The notes: generated from the letters alone by a model not told the origin. A stretch of DNA of 43,851 nucleotides from Lachnospiraceae bacterium AM48-27BH (GCA_003478355.1 QUFC01000039.1:1-43851), one strand, 5' to 3'. Positions 18,843-27,456 are shown, counted from the first letter of the stretch. Made by a program: numbers and translations.

Positions 18843-18975
18843 GTAACGATTCAGTAGGTCTGCGCACATGCTGCGCTGACCGTAAGAACACATAGGCTAG
18901 AAAGCAAAAATCCCATCAGCGAAGCTGATCTGGAATGGATTTTTGCTCGTAACTATGAAGGTACTGAATAGTTAC
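18843..18975. mobile_element. Small element with terminal inverted repeats between thiD and thiC
   Basis: GTAACGATTCAGTA (18843-18856) and TACTGAATAGTTAC (18962-18975) form a 14-base terminal inverted repeat with one mismatch. Inside is a stem AGCAAAAATCC / GGATTTTTGCT enclosing a GATCAGC-type hairpin. There is no coding capacity, so it resembles a MITE. Similar ends without a partner occur at 26563 and 28486. It could act as an RNA hairpin or partial terminator within the operon. Confidence 0.65.
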
Positions 18976-19009
18976 CTGAGATAAAAAGATAACATAGGAG
19001 GAATCACAC

Positions 19010-20322
19010 ATGAACCAGAATTACACCACCCAGATGGATGCCGCAAGAAAAGGCATTATCACGGAACAGATGAAGATTGTAGCAGAAAAGGAATATATGC
19101 CGGTGGAGCAGCTGCGGCAGCTGGTGGCAGAGGGCAAAGTAGCCATCTGTGCCAATAAGCATCACACCTGCTTAAACCCGGAGGGCGTGGGCAGTATGCT
19201 CCGCACCAAGATCAATGTGAACCTGGGCGTTTCCAGGGACTGTAAAGACTATGATGTGGAGATGCAGAAGGTAATGAGCGCTGTGAACCTGGGAGCGGAA
19301 GCCATCATGGATCTGTCCAGCCATGGCAATACCCAGCCATTCCGTCAGAAACTGACCCATGAGTGCCCGGTTATGATCGGAACGGTTCGGTTTATGATTC
19401 TGTGATCCATTACCAGAGAGACCTGGCAGAATTAACTGCCCAGGATTTTATTGATGTGGTGCGCCTGCATGCGGAAGATGGTGTGGATTTTGTAACCTTG
19501 CACTGTGGAATTACCAGAAAGACCATTGAGCAGATCCGCAAACATAAACGGAAAATGAACATTGTCAGCCGTGGCGGAAGCCTGGTATTTGCCTGGATGA
19601 GCATGACCGGACAGGAAAATCCATTCTATGAGCATTTTGACGAGATCCTGGACATCTGCGAAGAGCATGATGTGACCATTTCTTTAGGTGATGCCTGCCG
19701 TCCAGGTTGTCTGGCAGATGCAACGGATGTATGCCAGATCGAGGAGCTGGTACGATTAGGAGAACTGACCAAACGGGCATGGGATCACAATGTCCAGGTT
19801 ATGGTGGAGGGTCCGGGCCATGTGCCGTTAGACCAGGTGGCAGCCAATATGGAAGTGCAGAAGAGCATCTGTATGGGCGCTCCATTCTATGTATTAGGAC
19901 CGTTGGTTACCGATATTGCACCTGGATATGACCATATCACAGCAGCCATTGGCGGTGCAGTGGCAGCCATGAGCGGCGCAGCGTTCTTATGCTACGTGAC
20001 TCCGGCAGAACATTTAGCACTTCCTAATGTGGAAGATGTGAAAAATGGTATCATTGCCTCCAAGATTGCAGCCCATGCGGCCGATATTGCCAAGGGAATC
20101 CCGCATGCAAGAGATATTGATGATAAGATGGCGGATGCCAGAAGAGTGCTGGACTGGGATGCACAGTTTGCCTGTGCACTGGATCCGGAGACTGCCAAGG
20201 CTATCCGTGATGCCAGACTGCCAGAGGATGACCATAGCGATACCTGCAGTATGTGCGGAAAGTTCTGCGCAGTCCGCAGCATGAACAAGGCGCTGGCGGG
20301 AGAGCATATTGATATTCTGTAG
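19010..20322 (+). pseudogene. thiC: Phosphomethylpyrimidine synthase, broken by one single-base loss
   Basis: ThiC is the radical-SAM enzyme that rearranges aminoimidazole ribotide into HMP-phosphate. The N-terminal part runs from the ATG at 19010 (AGGAGG site) to about 19387, where the frame shifts by one. One extra C restores [19 protein letters not shown] and gives a 437-residue protein, the normal clostridial length. The C-terminal half is intact, including [10 protein letters not shown] and the iron-sulfur ligands CSMCGKFC. Because only one base is missing from an otherwise intact gene, a sequencing error is likely. If real, the pyrimidine branch would be lost and thiD would serve only salvage. 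Confidence 0.88.
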
Positions 20323-20349
20323 TTTGCGCAACGCGTGAACAGCAACATT

Positions 20350-20377
20350 CTGTAAGTTGGAATTCTTACATTCTTTT
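20350..20377 (+). terminator. Weak terminator after thiC
   Basis: TGTAAG (20351-20356) pairs with CTTACA (20365-20370) and is followed by TTCTTTT. The stem is only six pairs, so efficiency is doubtful. Confidence 0.35.
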
Positions 20378-20493
20378 GCGATACTTGAAAAATTCGTGGA
20401 AATGTTGTACATTCGTAACCAGACAGTGAGAGAATATTACGGTTCGCATAATGCGGAAGCTGTAACAGGAGAACTGGCAAAGGAGAATGTGCG

Positions 20494-21861
20494 ATGAAAT
20501 ACCGCTGGTATTATATAGAAGTCTTTCGTGACGCGAAAGAACGTTTTGAGAAGCAGAAGACAGCTGGGGCAGAGATTCCCCAGCAGAGTCTTTTGGAGGG
20601 CGCTTTTGAGTATCTGGATCAGCGTCACAGCCTGGGCGAAGAAGAACAGTATGACCAGGATCAGACCTGGAGACACCGGATGGAGAGCGGCTGTGGTGAC
20701 AGTGATCTCTGTACCGATCTGTACTGGGTATTGACCTTCTGCTCCATGATGTCAGATCTGGGTGTTTATCTGGACGGCATGGTCCAGGGAAATGCTGAGG
20801 GCTTTAAGCGTGGCTTAAACAAGGTGATGGAGCCATTTGACGGGCGGCTTTCCTATGGAGAGCAGGCGGCGTACCGGCTGGATGTGATCTGTTATGTGGT
20901 CATGACCATGAATGATCACATGGATTGTTCGGAAGAAGCCTGTCAGAGAATCGCTGATATTCTTGGAAAACTCTGGAGCGCTTTGGATCAGCAGATAGAA
21001 GACAATGGAAAAATTGCCCGGATTTCCAGGTACGTGGAAAACAATCAGGAATGTTTAAGAGATTCCACCATGTTGACGGAACGTGTGCTGGCACAGGATA
21101 ATGGGCCGGAAGAGGGCGAGGAGCCGGAAATGCCGGTCAAAGCCATTGACGAGCCAGAAGCTGACGATCTGGATGAAGCAGAGGAAGATCATGATGCCAA
21201 GCCAGATGACCAGGACAGCCGGAGGGGCGATCGTGCAGTGATGGATACGCAAAGCCGTGGGAAATCCCATGGCTTTGGCAAAAAAATCGCAGGAATCGGA
21301 ATTGCTCTGGTGGTGATCGGTCTTGCTGCCATTGGTATCAAGAGTATCGCTGGAAGTCTGGTGGCAGGCATTGGAGGAACATCTTTTGAGCTGGCTTCCG
21401 ATGAAACAGCTGCATTAAGCGGTCTGGAACATCTGACCGGAGGAACCTTGAGCGTCAGTTCCCAGCTGACAGGCAAATCTGGTACTGTCTATGGCGCTGC
21501 GTTTTTAAACGATGGTGATACCTCGACTCCATGGGAAGAAGGGGTAGAGGGGGATGGCATCGGCGAGCAGATCACCTATGAGCCGGAGTCTGGAACGAAG
21601 CTTCAGGTCATCCGCATTTATCCTGGAAATGGCAGAAGCGATAAGGCATTTCAGGAGAATAACCGTCCGAAGGCTATAACTTTGGAAATAGATGGAAAGA
21701 AACAGGCCTTGAACTTTGATGATGCAGGTCATTTTTATACATTTTCCAGTAAGAAACCGGTGACGGCGAAGCAAGTGAAGCTGATCATCGATTCTGTATA
21801 TCCGGGAAGCAAGTGGCAGGACACCTGTATCTCCGAAGTGGAGTTTTACGGAACCAGATAG
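20494..21861 (+). CDS. Membrane-anchored protein with C-terminal discoidin-like glycan-binding domain
   Basis: A 455-residue protein in three parts. Residues 1 to about 205 are helical, charged and Cys-containing, of no family I recognise. An acidic linker (about 205-250) leads to one membrane helix (IAGIGIALVVIGLAAIGI, about 267-285). The last 150 residues contain SSQLTGKSGTVYGAAFLNDGD, TPWEEGVEGDGIGEQ and VIRIYPGNGR, a pattern like F5/8-type or NADase-type glycan-binding modules. The expected topology is N-terminus inside and C-terminus outside. AAAGGAG precedes the ATG, and TTGAAA-N17-TACATT upstream is a possible promoter. The carbohydrate-binding role is inferred. Confidence 0.7.
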   Translation: MKYRWYYIEVFRDAKERFEKQKTAGAEIPQQSLLEGAFEYLDQRHSLGEEEQYDQDQTWRHRMESGCGDSDLCTDLYWVLTFCSMMSDLGVYLDGMVQGNAEGFKRGLNKVMEPFDGRLSYGEQAAYRLDVICYVVMTMNDHMDCSEEACQRIADILGKLWSALDQQIEDNGKIARISRYVENNQECLRDSTMLTERVLAQDNGPEEGEEPEMPVKAIDEPEADDLDEAEEDHDAKPDDQDSRRGDRAVMDTQSRGKSHGFGKKIAGIGIALVVIGLAAIGIKSIAGSLVAGIGGTSFELASDETAALSGLEHLTGGTLSVSSQLTGKSGTVYGAAFLNDGDTSTPWEEGVEGDGIGEQITYEPESGTKLQVIRIYPGNGRSDKAFQENNRPKAITLEIDGKKQALNFDDAGHFYTFSSKKPVTAKQVKLIIDSVYPGSKWQDTCISEVEFYGTR

Positions 21862-22010
21862 CTGGTGTCTATTGGAATTCCTTAATGGAAAATAAGGAAT
21901 CCTGTTAAGGAAATGTAAAAAAGAACATAGAAATCAAAAAATTGCTGTTATACTGTAGATATCAGGAAATTCATAGAAATCCAGAATGGGAATGAAGGAG
22001 GAAGGAATTT

Positions 22011-22775
22011 ATGAAAAACTACCGTATTGCAGCAATTTGTTTTTTATCAGCAGTTTCCTTGGCGGCATGCAGCCCGGCAGGAACCGATGTCAGTTTCCCC
22101 AATACAATCCAGGTTGAGAATGGGGAAAGCCAGAGTACCATCGAGGTCAGCGGACGGGAGACGGTCAAGATCGAGCCGGATAAAGCGTCCATTACCTATG
22201 CCATCAGCACCCAAGACGCAGATTCTGCTATCTGCCAGCAGGAAAATACCAAGAAGATGAATGCACTGGTGGAGTATCTGAAAGCGCAGGGCTTTGAGGA
22301 CGCTTCTATTTCTACTTCAGGCTTTACCATGAATCCGTTATATGACTGGAGTGGAAGCGAGCAAAGAGTTACCGGATATGAGATGCGGACTCAGATCACC
22401 GTGTCTGATGTGGAGATGGACCGGGTAGGTGAGCTGTTATCCGGCGGTGTTGCCCAGGGCGCTAATGAGATCCAGCAGGTCCAGTATTATTCCAGCGATT
22501 ATGATGAGGCGTATAACCAGGCGCTGGAGAAAGCCATCACCAGTGCAAAGACCAAGGCAGAGACTATGGCTCATGCGGATAACTATCAGGTGATCGATCT
22601 TCTGCATGTTACAGAAAATGGTAATAACCAGTATGGAAGATATGTGGACGCTGGAATTTACCAGAATTCCGCTATGAAGGAAAGTGCGTCAGCGGCAGTG
22701 GACATGGCGGTGATGCCGGGACAGATGGAAGTGACGGCAGATGTTACAGTGGAATTTTTGATCCTTCCGCAGTAA
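22011..22775 (+). CDS. SIMPL-domain (DUF541) lipoprotein
   Basis: A 254-residue protein with a lipoprotein signal peptide (lipobox SLAAC, Cys about 20). The SIMPL domain follows, recognisable by VSGRETVKIEPDKASITYAISTQ, YLKAQGFEDASISTSGFTMNPLYDW and a C-terminal VTADVTVEFLI strand. Family members sit at the cell envelope and have been linked to stress tolerance; the biochemical role is unknown. An AAGGAGGAAGG site precedes the ATG. The 149 bases upstream hold a TTCCTTA/TAAGGAA hairpin without a T-run and a TATACT box. Confidence 0.85.
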   Translation: MKNYRIAAICFLSAVSLAACSPAGTDVSFPNTIQVENGESQSTIEVSGRETVKIEPDKASITYAISTQDADSAICQQENTKKMNALVEYLKAQGFEDASISTSGFTMNPLYDWSGSEQRVTGYEMRTQITVSDVEMDRVGELLSGGVAQGANEIQQVQYYSSDYDEAYNQALEKAITSAKTKAETMAHADNYQVIDLLHVTENGNNQYGRYVDAGIYQNSAMKESASAAVDMAVMPGQMEVTADVTVEFLILPQ

Positions 22776-22815
22776 ATCAGCGGTTGAGGTCAGAACATAA
22801 TCATGAAGCTGTATC

Positions 22816-22844
22816 TGGACAAGAAAATGAAGCTCTGTTAAAAT
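22816..22844 (+). promoter_or_regulatory. Promoter of the cyclophilin gene
   Basis: TGGACA (22816-22821), 17 bases, TAAAAT (22839-22844), 33 bases before the ATG. Confidence 0.55.
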
Positions 22845-22877
22845 AGAAGACAAAATAGTTAGAAAAGGAGAAATTCC

Positions 22878-23396
22878 ATGAAAAATCCAGTAGTTACCAT
22901 CGAAATGATGAATGGCGATACCATCAAAGCCGAGTTATACCCGGAGATCGCACCGAATACAGTCAACAATTTTATCAGCTTAGTAAAGAAAGGCTTCTAT
23001 GATGGCCTGATCTTCCACAGAGTCATCAGTGGTTTTATGATCCAGGGCGGATGTCCGGATGGCACCGGTATGGGAGGTCCAGGATACTGCATCAAGGGTG
23101 AGTTCTTACAGAATGGTTTCCCGAACAGCTTAAATCACACCGAAGGTGTTCTGTCCATGGCACGTGCCATGAGCCCGAACTCCGCAGGTTCCCAGTTCTT
23201 TATCATGCACAAGGACGCTCCACACTTAGACGGCGCTTACGCTGCATTTGGCAAGGTCATCGATGGCATGGAGAACGTCAATAAGATCGCGGATGTGAGA
23301 ACCGATTACAGCGACCGTCCGATGAAAGAGCAGAAGATTAAGGCAATGACCGTAGAGACCTTTGGTGAGGAATATCCAGAACCAGAGAAATGTTAA
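22878..23396 (+). CDS. Cyclophilin-type peptidyl-prolyl cis-trans isomerase
   Basis: A 172-residue cytoplasmic cyclophilin (PpiB-like) that accelerates proline isomerization in folding proteins. The active-site motifs FHRVISGFMIQGG, NSAGSQFFI and the hydrophobic pocket around LDGAYAAFGKV are intact. AAAAGGAG precedes the ATG. The acetyltransferase gene starts 13 bases after its stop and is probably translated from the same transcript. Confidence 0.95.
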   Translation: MKNPVVTIEMMNGDTIKAELYPEIAPNTVNNFISLVKKGFYDGLIFHRVISGFMIQGGCPDGTGMGGPGYCIKGEFLQNGFPNSLNHTEGVLSMARAMSPNSAGSQFFIMHKDAPHLDGAYAAFGKVIDGMENVNKIADVRTDYSDRPMKEQKIKAMTVETFGEEYPEPEKC

Positions 23397-23409
23397 TAAA
23401 AGGCGGATT

Positions 23410-24147
23410 ATGACAGAGATACGATATGTAAGCATTGATGGCATTTCCTATCCCGTGGTTTTGTCCGATGAAACAGAGGCTCTCCTGAAAGCGAAAGCAG
23501 ACGGGAAAGCCTCTGTTGGTTTCTGGGACAGGAACGGTGAGGGGCAGCAGGATTTGTCGGGGGCGTCTTATCTGGTGGAAGATCTGGAGGACGCTGACCA
23601 GAAATTTCTGGAGCAGGTAGTCAGACGGCACCTGGGGCTTCCATGGAAGATCACGGAGACCAGAAGGCTTCTGATCCGGGAATTTGCCGAAGAGGACGCG
23701 GATCAGGTTCCAAAAGAGGCAGAAGACGGACCGGCAGATGAGATTTTTTACGCCAGAGAGAAGCTAAAGGACTATATCCGGTGCCAGTATGGCTTCTATG
23801 AGTGGGGTATCTGGGCATTGGTGGAAAAGGAGACCGGGCAGCTGGTGGGAAAGGCTGGTCTGACGCCCATAGAAAATGAACATTTTGACGGGATATCTAT
23901 GGAACTTGGTTATCATATTTTTAAGCCGTACCGTAGAAAGGGTCTGGCAGTGGAAGCATGCAGGGGAATCATTTCCCATGTAAAAGAGACTCTGGAAGAA
24001 CCAGTATTTTTATACGCAAAAATAGACGCCTCTAATGAAGCGTCTATTCATGTGATCCAGAAGCTTGGATTTGTGTTTATTGAGCCAGAATGTAGCGGAG
24101 AAGTTCCAGAACATGATCCATCCGCTTGGTATTTACCAGAATACTGA
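23410..24147 (+). CDS. GNAT-family N-acetyltransferase
   Basis: A 245-residue protein. Residues 1 to about 80 form a small N-terminal region of unknown type. The remainder is a GNAT fold with RRLLIREFAEEDADQV at its start, the acetyl-CoA loop YRRKGLAVEAC and the closing IHVIQKLGFVFIEPE. The acceptor is unknown, although the RimJ/RimL-like layout makes a protein or small-amine substrate plausible. The ATG at 23410 is chosen because it follows the cyclophilin stop. The last 71 bases overlap the end of the opposing membrane-protein gene. Confidence 0.85.
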   Translation: MTEIRYVSIDGISYPVVLSDETEALLKAKADGKASVGFWDRNGEGQQDLSGASYLVEDLEDADQKFLEQVVRRHLGLPWKITETRRLLIREFAEEDADQVPKEAEDGPADEIFYAREKLKDYIRCQYGFYEWGIWALVEKETGQLVGKAGLTPIENEHFDGISMELGYHIFKPYRRKGLAVEACRGIISHVKETLEEPVFLYAKIDASNEASIHVIQKLGFVFIEPECSGEVPEHDPSAWYLPEY

Positions 24148-24754
24148 AGTAAGCAGGTTTCAGGGTAATACCGTTGTTCTGGGCGAAGGCAGTGCCGCTG
24201 ATGTCGATGGCAACCGGAATCCTGGAGCCATCGGAGGCGGTGCTGTAGTAGATCAGATCCTGTACCTGGTCCAGAAGCTCTGCAGGAAGAATCTCCTCCA
24301 GATTGCCGAAACCGTCCATCGCCTCGTAGTGGTCGATATTTTCTGCGTCAGCGATCATTACGTCCAGTTCCTGGGCAGCAACCAGGGCAGATAATTTGGC
24401 AAGAGTAGCCATGACAAGCTCAGAGGCGTTGCCATCATAAGTGGCATACAGATTTTCCACGTTCACTTCCTGTTTTTTGCCATATCCCATGGCATCATGG
24501 AAATCAACGGTAAATGCGTCCGTATTTAATTCTTCGGAGTAGTTATTGACCACAGCACAGTAGACCATGGTTTCCTTGGTGGAATTGTAAATACTGGTGC
24601 CGATGATATAGATCAGGAAAATGACGCCGATGACAGCGGCAATATGGAATTTATAATACTCCCAGATGTACCAGAGCTTATCCTGGCGGCTCATTTCTTT
24701 TAGCTTCCGTTTTTCATTTCCGGCTTCTTCTTTCAGTTCTTCTTTTAATGACAT
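24077..24754 (-). CDS. Single-pass membrane protein of unknown function
   Basis: A 225-residue protein with a charged cytoplasmic N-terminus (MSLKEELKEEAGNEKRKLKEM), one membrane helix (about 38-57, HIAAVIGVIFLIYIIGTSIY) and an extracytoplasmic domain of about 165 residues. That domain contains LAAL-type segments and an ISGTAFAQNNG stretch with no motif I recognise. GAGGAAAT precedes the ATG. A perfect 14-base palindrome lies in its leader. Its 3' end overlaps the acetyltransferase gene tail to tail. Confidence 0.8.
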   Translation of the reverse strand: MSLKEELKEEAGNEKRKLKEMSRQDKLWYIWEYYKFHIAAVIGVIFLIYIIGTSIYNSTKETMVYCAVVNNYSEELNTDAFTVDFHDAMGYGKKQEVNVENLYATYDGNASELVMATLAKLSALVAAQELDVMIADAENIDHYEAMDGFGNLEEILPAELLDQVQDLIYYSTASDGSRIPVAIDISGTAFAQNNGITLKPAYFSILVNTKRMDHVLELLRYILAQ

Positions 24755-24774
24755 AGAATTTCCTCATTTCTAAG

Positions 24775-24788
24775 TGGTGATATCACCA
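24775..24788. promoter_or_regulatory. Perfect palindrome in the leader of the minus-strand membrane-protein gene
   Basis: TGGTGATATCACCA is a 14-base perfect palindrome. It lies just downstream of a minus-strand TATACT box and 21 bases before the ATG, a classic place for a repressor site. Confidence 0.45.
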
Positions 24789-24846
24789 AGTATAACATAA
24801 AACCTCTTGGAATGTTATAAAATTTCCGTAAAAATCCCATTACAAA

Positions 24847-24875
24847 TTGATTTTTTTGTACGATTTCGATATAAT
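24847..24875 (+). promoter_or_regulatory. Promoter of the DUF624 gene
   Basis: TTGATT (24847-24852), 17 bases, TATAAT (24870-24875), 43 bases before the ATG at 24919. Confidence 0.7.
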
Positions 24876-24918
24876 AAACAGATACGGTATCAAAGAAATC
24901 TGGAAAGGGGTACATACG

Positions 24919-25716
24919 ATGTTTTCTAACTTATTTAACTACGATAATCCAGTATGGAGATTTATCGGAAAGTTCTGGGATGTGTTGGTGGTAAATCTTC
25001 TTTGGATCATTTGCTCCATTCCGATCGTGACCATTGGCGCTTCTACAACTGCGATGTATTATGTCACTTTAAGGCTGGTCCGTGATGAGGATGGATATAC
25101 GATCCGTTCCTTCTTTAAATCATTTAAGGACAACTTTAAGCAGGCAACGGCAATCTGGCTGATCTTTCTGGCTGTTGGACTGATTCTGGGATTTGATCTG
25201 TATTTTGTACTGACCATGATGGCATACTCCACCTTAAGAACGGTGATGACAACGGTATTTTTAGCGCTGTTATTTATCTGGTTTGCCATGTTTACTTTCG
25301 TATTTCCACTGCAGTCCCGTTTTTATAATCCGGTGAAGAAAACCATTTTCAATGCGTTTTTCATGTCCATCCGCCATATTTTTTATACGATCGGAATTGT
25401 TGTGATGGATGTGGTGCTGGTGCTGCTGACACTGACCATGATTCCACAGCTTCTGATGTTTGGCGTGGCATTGATCGCATTTGTGAATTCTTTCTTCCTG
25501 AATGCGGTATTTAAGAAATATATGCCGAAGGATGACAGAGAGGACGATCATGAGATGCGTCCGCTGTTTGCAGACGAGGATGAGGCGGCAGAAGAAGCAC
25601 AGACGATGGAAGCGCAGCAGGATGGCGAGGAAATTGTGACAGAGAATGAGGAACATGCAGCAGCTGACCAGGTGGAAGGAGCAGCAGTTTCACAGAATAG
25701 CGAAGAAGAAAAATAG
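24919..25716 (+). CDS. DUF624 (YesL-like) membrane protein
   Basis: A 265-residue protein with about five hydrophobic segments and the DUF624 pattern (FNYDNPVWRFIGKFWDVLVVNLLWIICSIP, IGASTTAMYYVTL). The last 65 residues form a Glu/Ala-rich acidic tail. YesL-type proteins often sit beside carbohydrate ABC importers, but no such genes are near here. AAAGGGG lies eight bases before the ATG at 24919; the frame is open back to 24847 but that part includes the promoter. A terminator follows at 25739. Confidence 0.85.
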   Translation: MFSNLFNYDNPVWRFIGKFWDVLVVNLLWIICSIPIVTIGASTTAMYYVTLRLVRDEDGYTIRSFFKSFKDNFKQATAIWLIFLAVGLILGFDLYFVLTMMAYSTLRTVMTTVFLALLFIWFAMFTFVFPLQSRFYNPVKKTIFNAFFMSIRHIFYTIGIVVMDVVLVLLTLTMIPQLLMFGVALIAFVNSFFLNAVFKKYMPKDDREDDHEMRPLFADEDEAAEEAQTMEAQQDGEEIVTENEEHAAADQVEGAAVSQNSEEEK

Positions 25717-25738
25717 GAAACAGAGAGCATAAAAGAAG

Positions 25739-25783
25739 AACGGTGTTTGCCGGGAGAAATCCATCGGCAGACACCGTTCTTTG
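25739..25783 (+). terminator. Terminator of the DUF624 gene
   Basis: AACGGTGTTTGCCG pairs with CGGCAGACACCGTT (one mismatch) and is followed by CTTTGTTG. Confidence 0.75.
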
Positions 25784-25875
25784 TTGTATGAAATATGAGA
25801 ATTGCGGGAGTACGCAGTGCAGAGCAATCCGGTATCAGAGGGGGCAAAAGCTTTTGCCCCCAACATCATGAAATA

Positions 25876-26533
25876 TTAAGCTACAAAACAGTACATCATA
25901 ATATAATGGCACAGGCTTCCCCCCATGACGAACAGATGAAAAATTTCATGGGAACCGAAATTCTGGTGTCTGGAATTAAAGATTGGAAGCTTCAGGCGTA
26001 GATCACGCCGCCTACCGTGTAGATGATACCACCAGCCAGAAGCCAGCCAAAAGCAGGAGCAGGGAGAGCGTGGACAATCTTACCAAAAGCCAGGACGCAG
26101 ACCCAGCCCATAGCAATGTAGATCATGGAAGAGAACCACTTGGGGCAGGTGATCCAGAACGCTTTGATCAGAATCCCTGCAATGGCGATCCCCCAGACAA
26201 GTCCCAGCAGCATCCAGCCGGTGTGGTCACCTAACACCACCATGCAGACCGGTGTGTAGGTGCCTGCGATCAGGACGAAGATCATCATGTGATCAATTTT
26301 CCGAAGGATTCTGTTGACCTCGGTGAGATATCCAGGGTGTGGTAGGTGGTGCTGGCTGCGTAAAGCAGGATCATGCTGACAATAAAGATAGCCAGGGACA
26401 GGCTGTTTATGGTAAAATGTCCAGTATCACGGTAGGATTTCAATAGCAGCGGTGTGGCCGCCAGGATCGACAGGACCATTGCGATGAAATGGGTGATGGC
26501 ACTTCCTGGATCTTTCATATGAAGTTTAAACAT
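25876..26533 (-). pseudogene. Hemolysin III (PAQR-type) family membrane protein, two single-base losses
   Basis: The minus strand encodes a seven-helix protein of the HlyIII/YqfA family: HMKDPGSAITHFIAMVLSI at the start, YAASTTYHTLD, then IDHMMIFVLIAGTYTPVC and, near the end, HEIFHLFVMGGSLCHYI. The His residues are those of the family's metal site. The frame breaks at about 26322 and about 25996. One extra C on the coding strand at each place restores a 219-residue protein ending at the TAA complement of 25876-25878. GGAGGT precedes the ATG. Both losses fall in CC pairs, so sequencing error is likely. Confidence 0.82.
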
Positions 26534-26562
26534 AAGATTTACCTCCTTTATGTTGAAAACAA

Positions 26563-26588
26563 GTAACGATTCAGTACCTTCATTGGTT
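26563..26588. repeat. Solitary end of the terminal-repeat element
   Basis: GTAACGATTCAGTACCTTCAT matches the end of the 18843-18975 element (GTAACTATTCAGTACCTTCAT on its minus strand) at 20 of 21 positions. No matching opposite end was seen nearby. It lies in the leader of the hemolysin III gene. Confidence 0.6.
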
Positions 26589-26757
26589 CGAAAACAAAAC
26601 CTTTACACGTAGTATTAAAAACTACATATAGCGTTTATTGATACTATACTACAGGCGAAATGAAAATGCAAGGGTTCTGACGGAAAATCTATTACCATTT
26701 GTGTAACGCATGGCGTGAAACATAAGATATGCAGGAAAGGGAAAATGGAGAATTTAC

Positions 26758-27456
26758 ATGTTAAAAGTATTTTATGAAGATCAAGATGTGATTGTTGTAA
26801 AAAAGCCGGTGGGAACCGAATCCCAGGCGGTGCATTCCTTTGCGCCGGATATGGTCAGTGAGATTAAGAAACATATCCACAGGTTATCCACAGAAAATGG
26901 GGAAAAACCGGTGGAAGATTATGTGGGAGTTATCCACAGGCTGGACAAGCCTGTGGGCGGGATCATGGTGTATGCCAAGAATAAGAAGGCTGCTGCGGCT
27001 CTGAGTAAGCAGGTGCAGGAGCACAAGCTCCAGAAAACCTACCGGGCTGTGGTTTGTGGAAAACCTGTGGATAATGTGGGTAACTTCGTGGATTACCTGT
27101 TGAAAGACGAGAAAGCTAACGTGTCGAAAATTGTGGATAAGGGGATAACCGGGGCGAAAAAAGCAGAACTGGATTACCGGGTGATGGATACGGTAGAAAA
27201 AGAAGGACAGGAGCTGTCATTGGTAGAGATTCATCTAAAGACTGGACGTCATCATCAGATCCGGGTGCAGTTTGCCGGACACGGTTACCCACTGTGGGCA
27301 GATGCCAGATACGGGACAGCGGTGCCAAGACAGAATGTGGCACTTTCCTCCTGTGGGCTGGCATTTGAACATCCGGTGACTGGAAAATGGATGGAATTTT
27401 CTATGGAGCCGGAGGGGATGATCTTTCGGAAATTTACGAAAAAGTTTTTTGTGTAG
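26758..27456 (+). CDS. RluA/RluD-family RNA pseudouridine synthase
   Basis: A 232-residue enzyme that isomerizes uridine to pseudouridine in rRNA or tRNA. The catalytic Asp lies in VIHRLDKPVGG; other family motifs are VVKKPVG near the start, KTYRAVV and LKTGRHHQIRVQFA. There is no N-terminal S4 domain, as in short RluA-like forms. GGAGA precedes the ATG. Unusually, the coding sequence contains a cluster of DnaA boxes (26873-27140). Confidence 0.92.
   Translation: MLKVFYEDQDVIVVKKPVGTESQAVHSFAPDMVSEIKKHIHRLSTENGEKPVEDYVGVIHRLDKPVGGIMVYAKNKKAAAALSKQVQEHKLQKTYRAVVCGKPVDNVGNFVDYLLKDEKANVSKIVDKGITGAKKAELDYRVMDTVEKEGQELSLVEIHLKTGRHHQIRVQFAGHGYPLWADARYGTAVPRQNVALSSCGLAFEHPVTGKWMEFSMEPEGMIFRKFTKKFFV
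26873..27140. promoter_or_regulatory. Cluster of DnaA boxes inside the pseudouridine synthase gene
   Basis: Four perfect DnaA boxes lie within 257 bases: TTATCCACA on the plus strand at 26884 and 26930, and its complement TGTGGATAA at 27066 and 27132. Two further sites differ by one base (ATATCCACA at 26873, TGTGGAAAA at 27055). The first three point right and the last three point left. No dnaA/dnaN gene or AT-rich unwinding region is adjacent, so this is not an ordinary oriC. A DnaA-titration or regulatory locus is possible. Confidence 0.5.

Noticed and set aside
26873..27140. Chromosomal replication origin at the DnaA-box cluster
   Set aside because: No dnaA, dnaN, rpmH or other origin-linked gene is adjacent, and no AT-rich unwinding region or DnaA-trio run is visible; the cluster lies within a coding gene.
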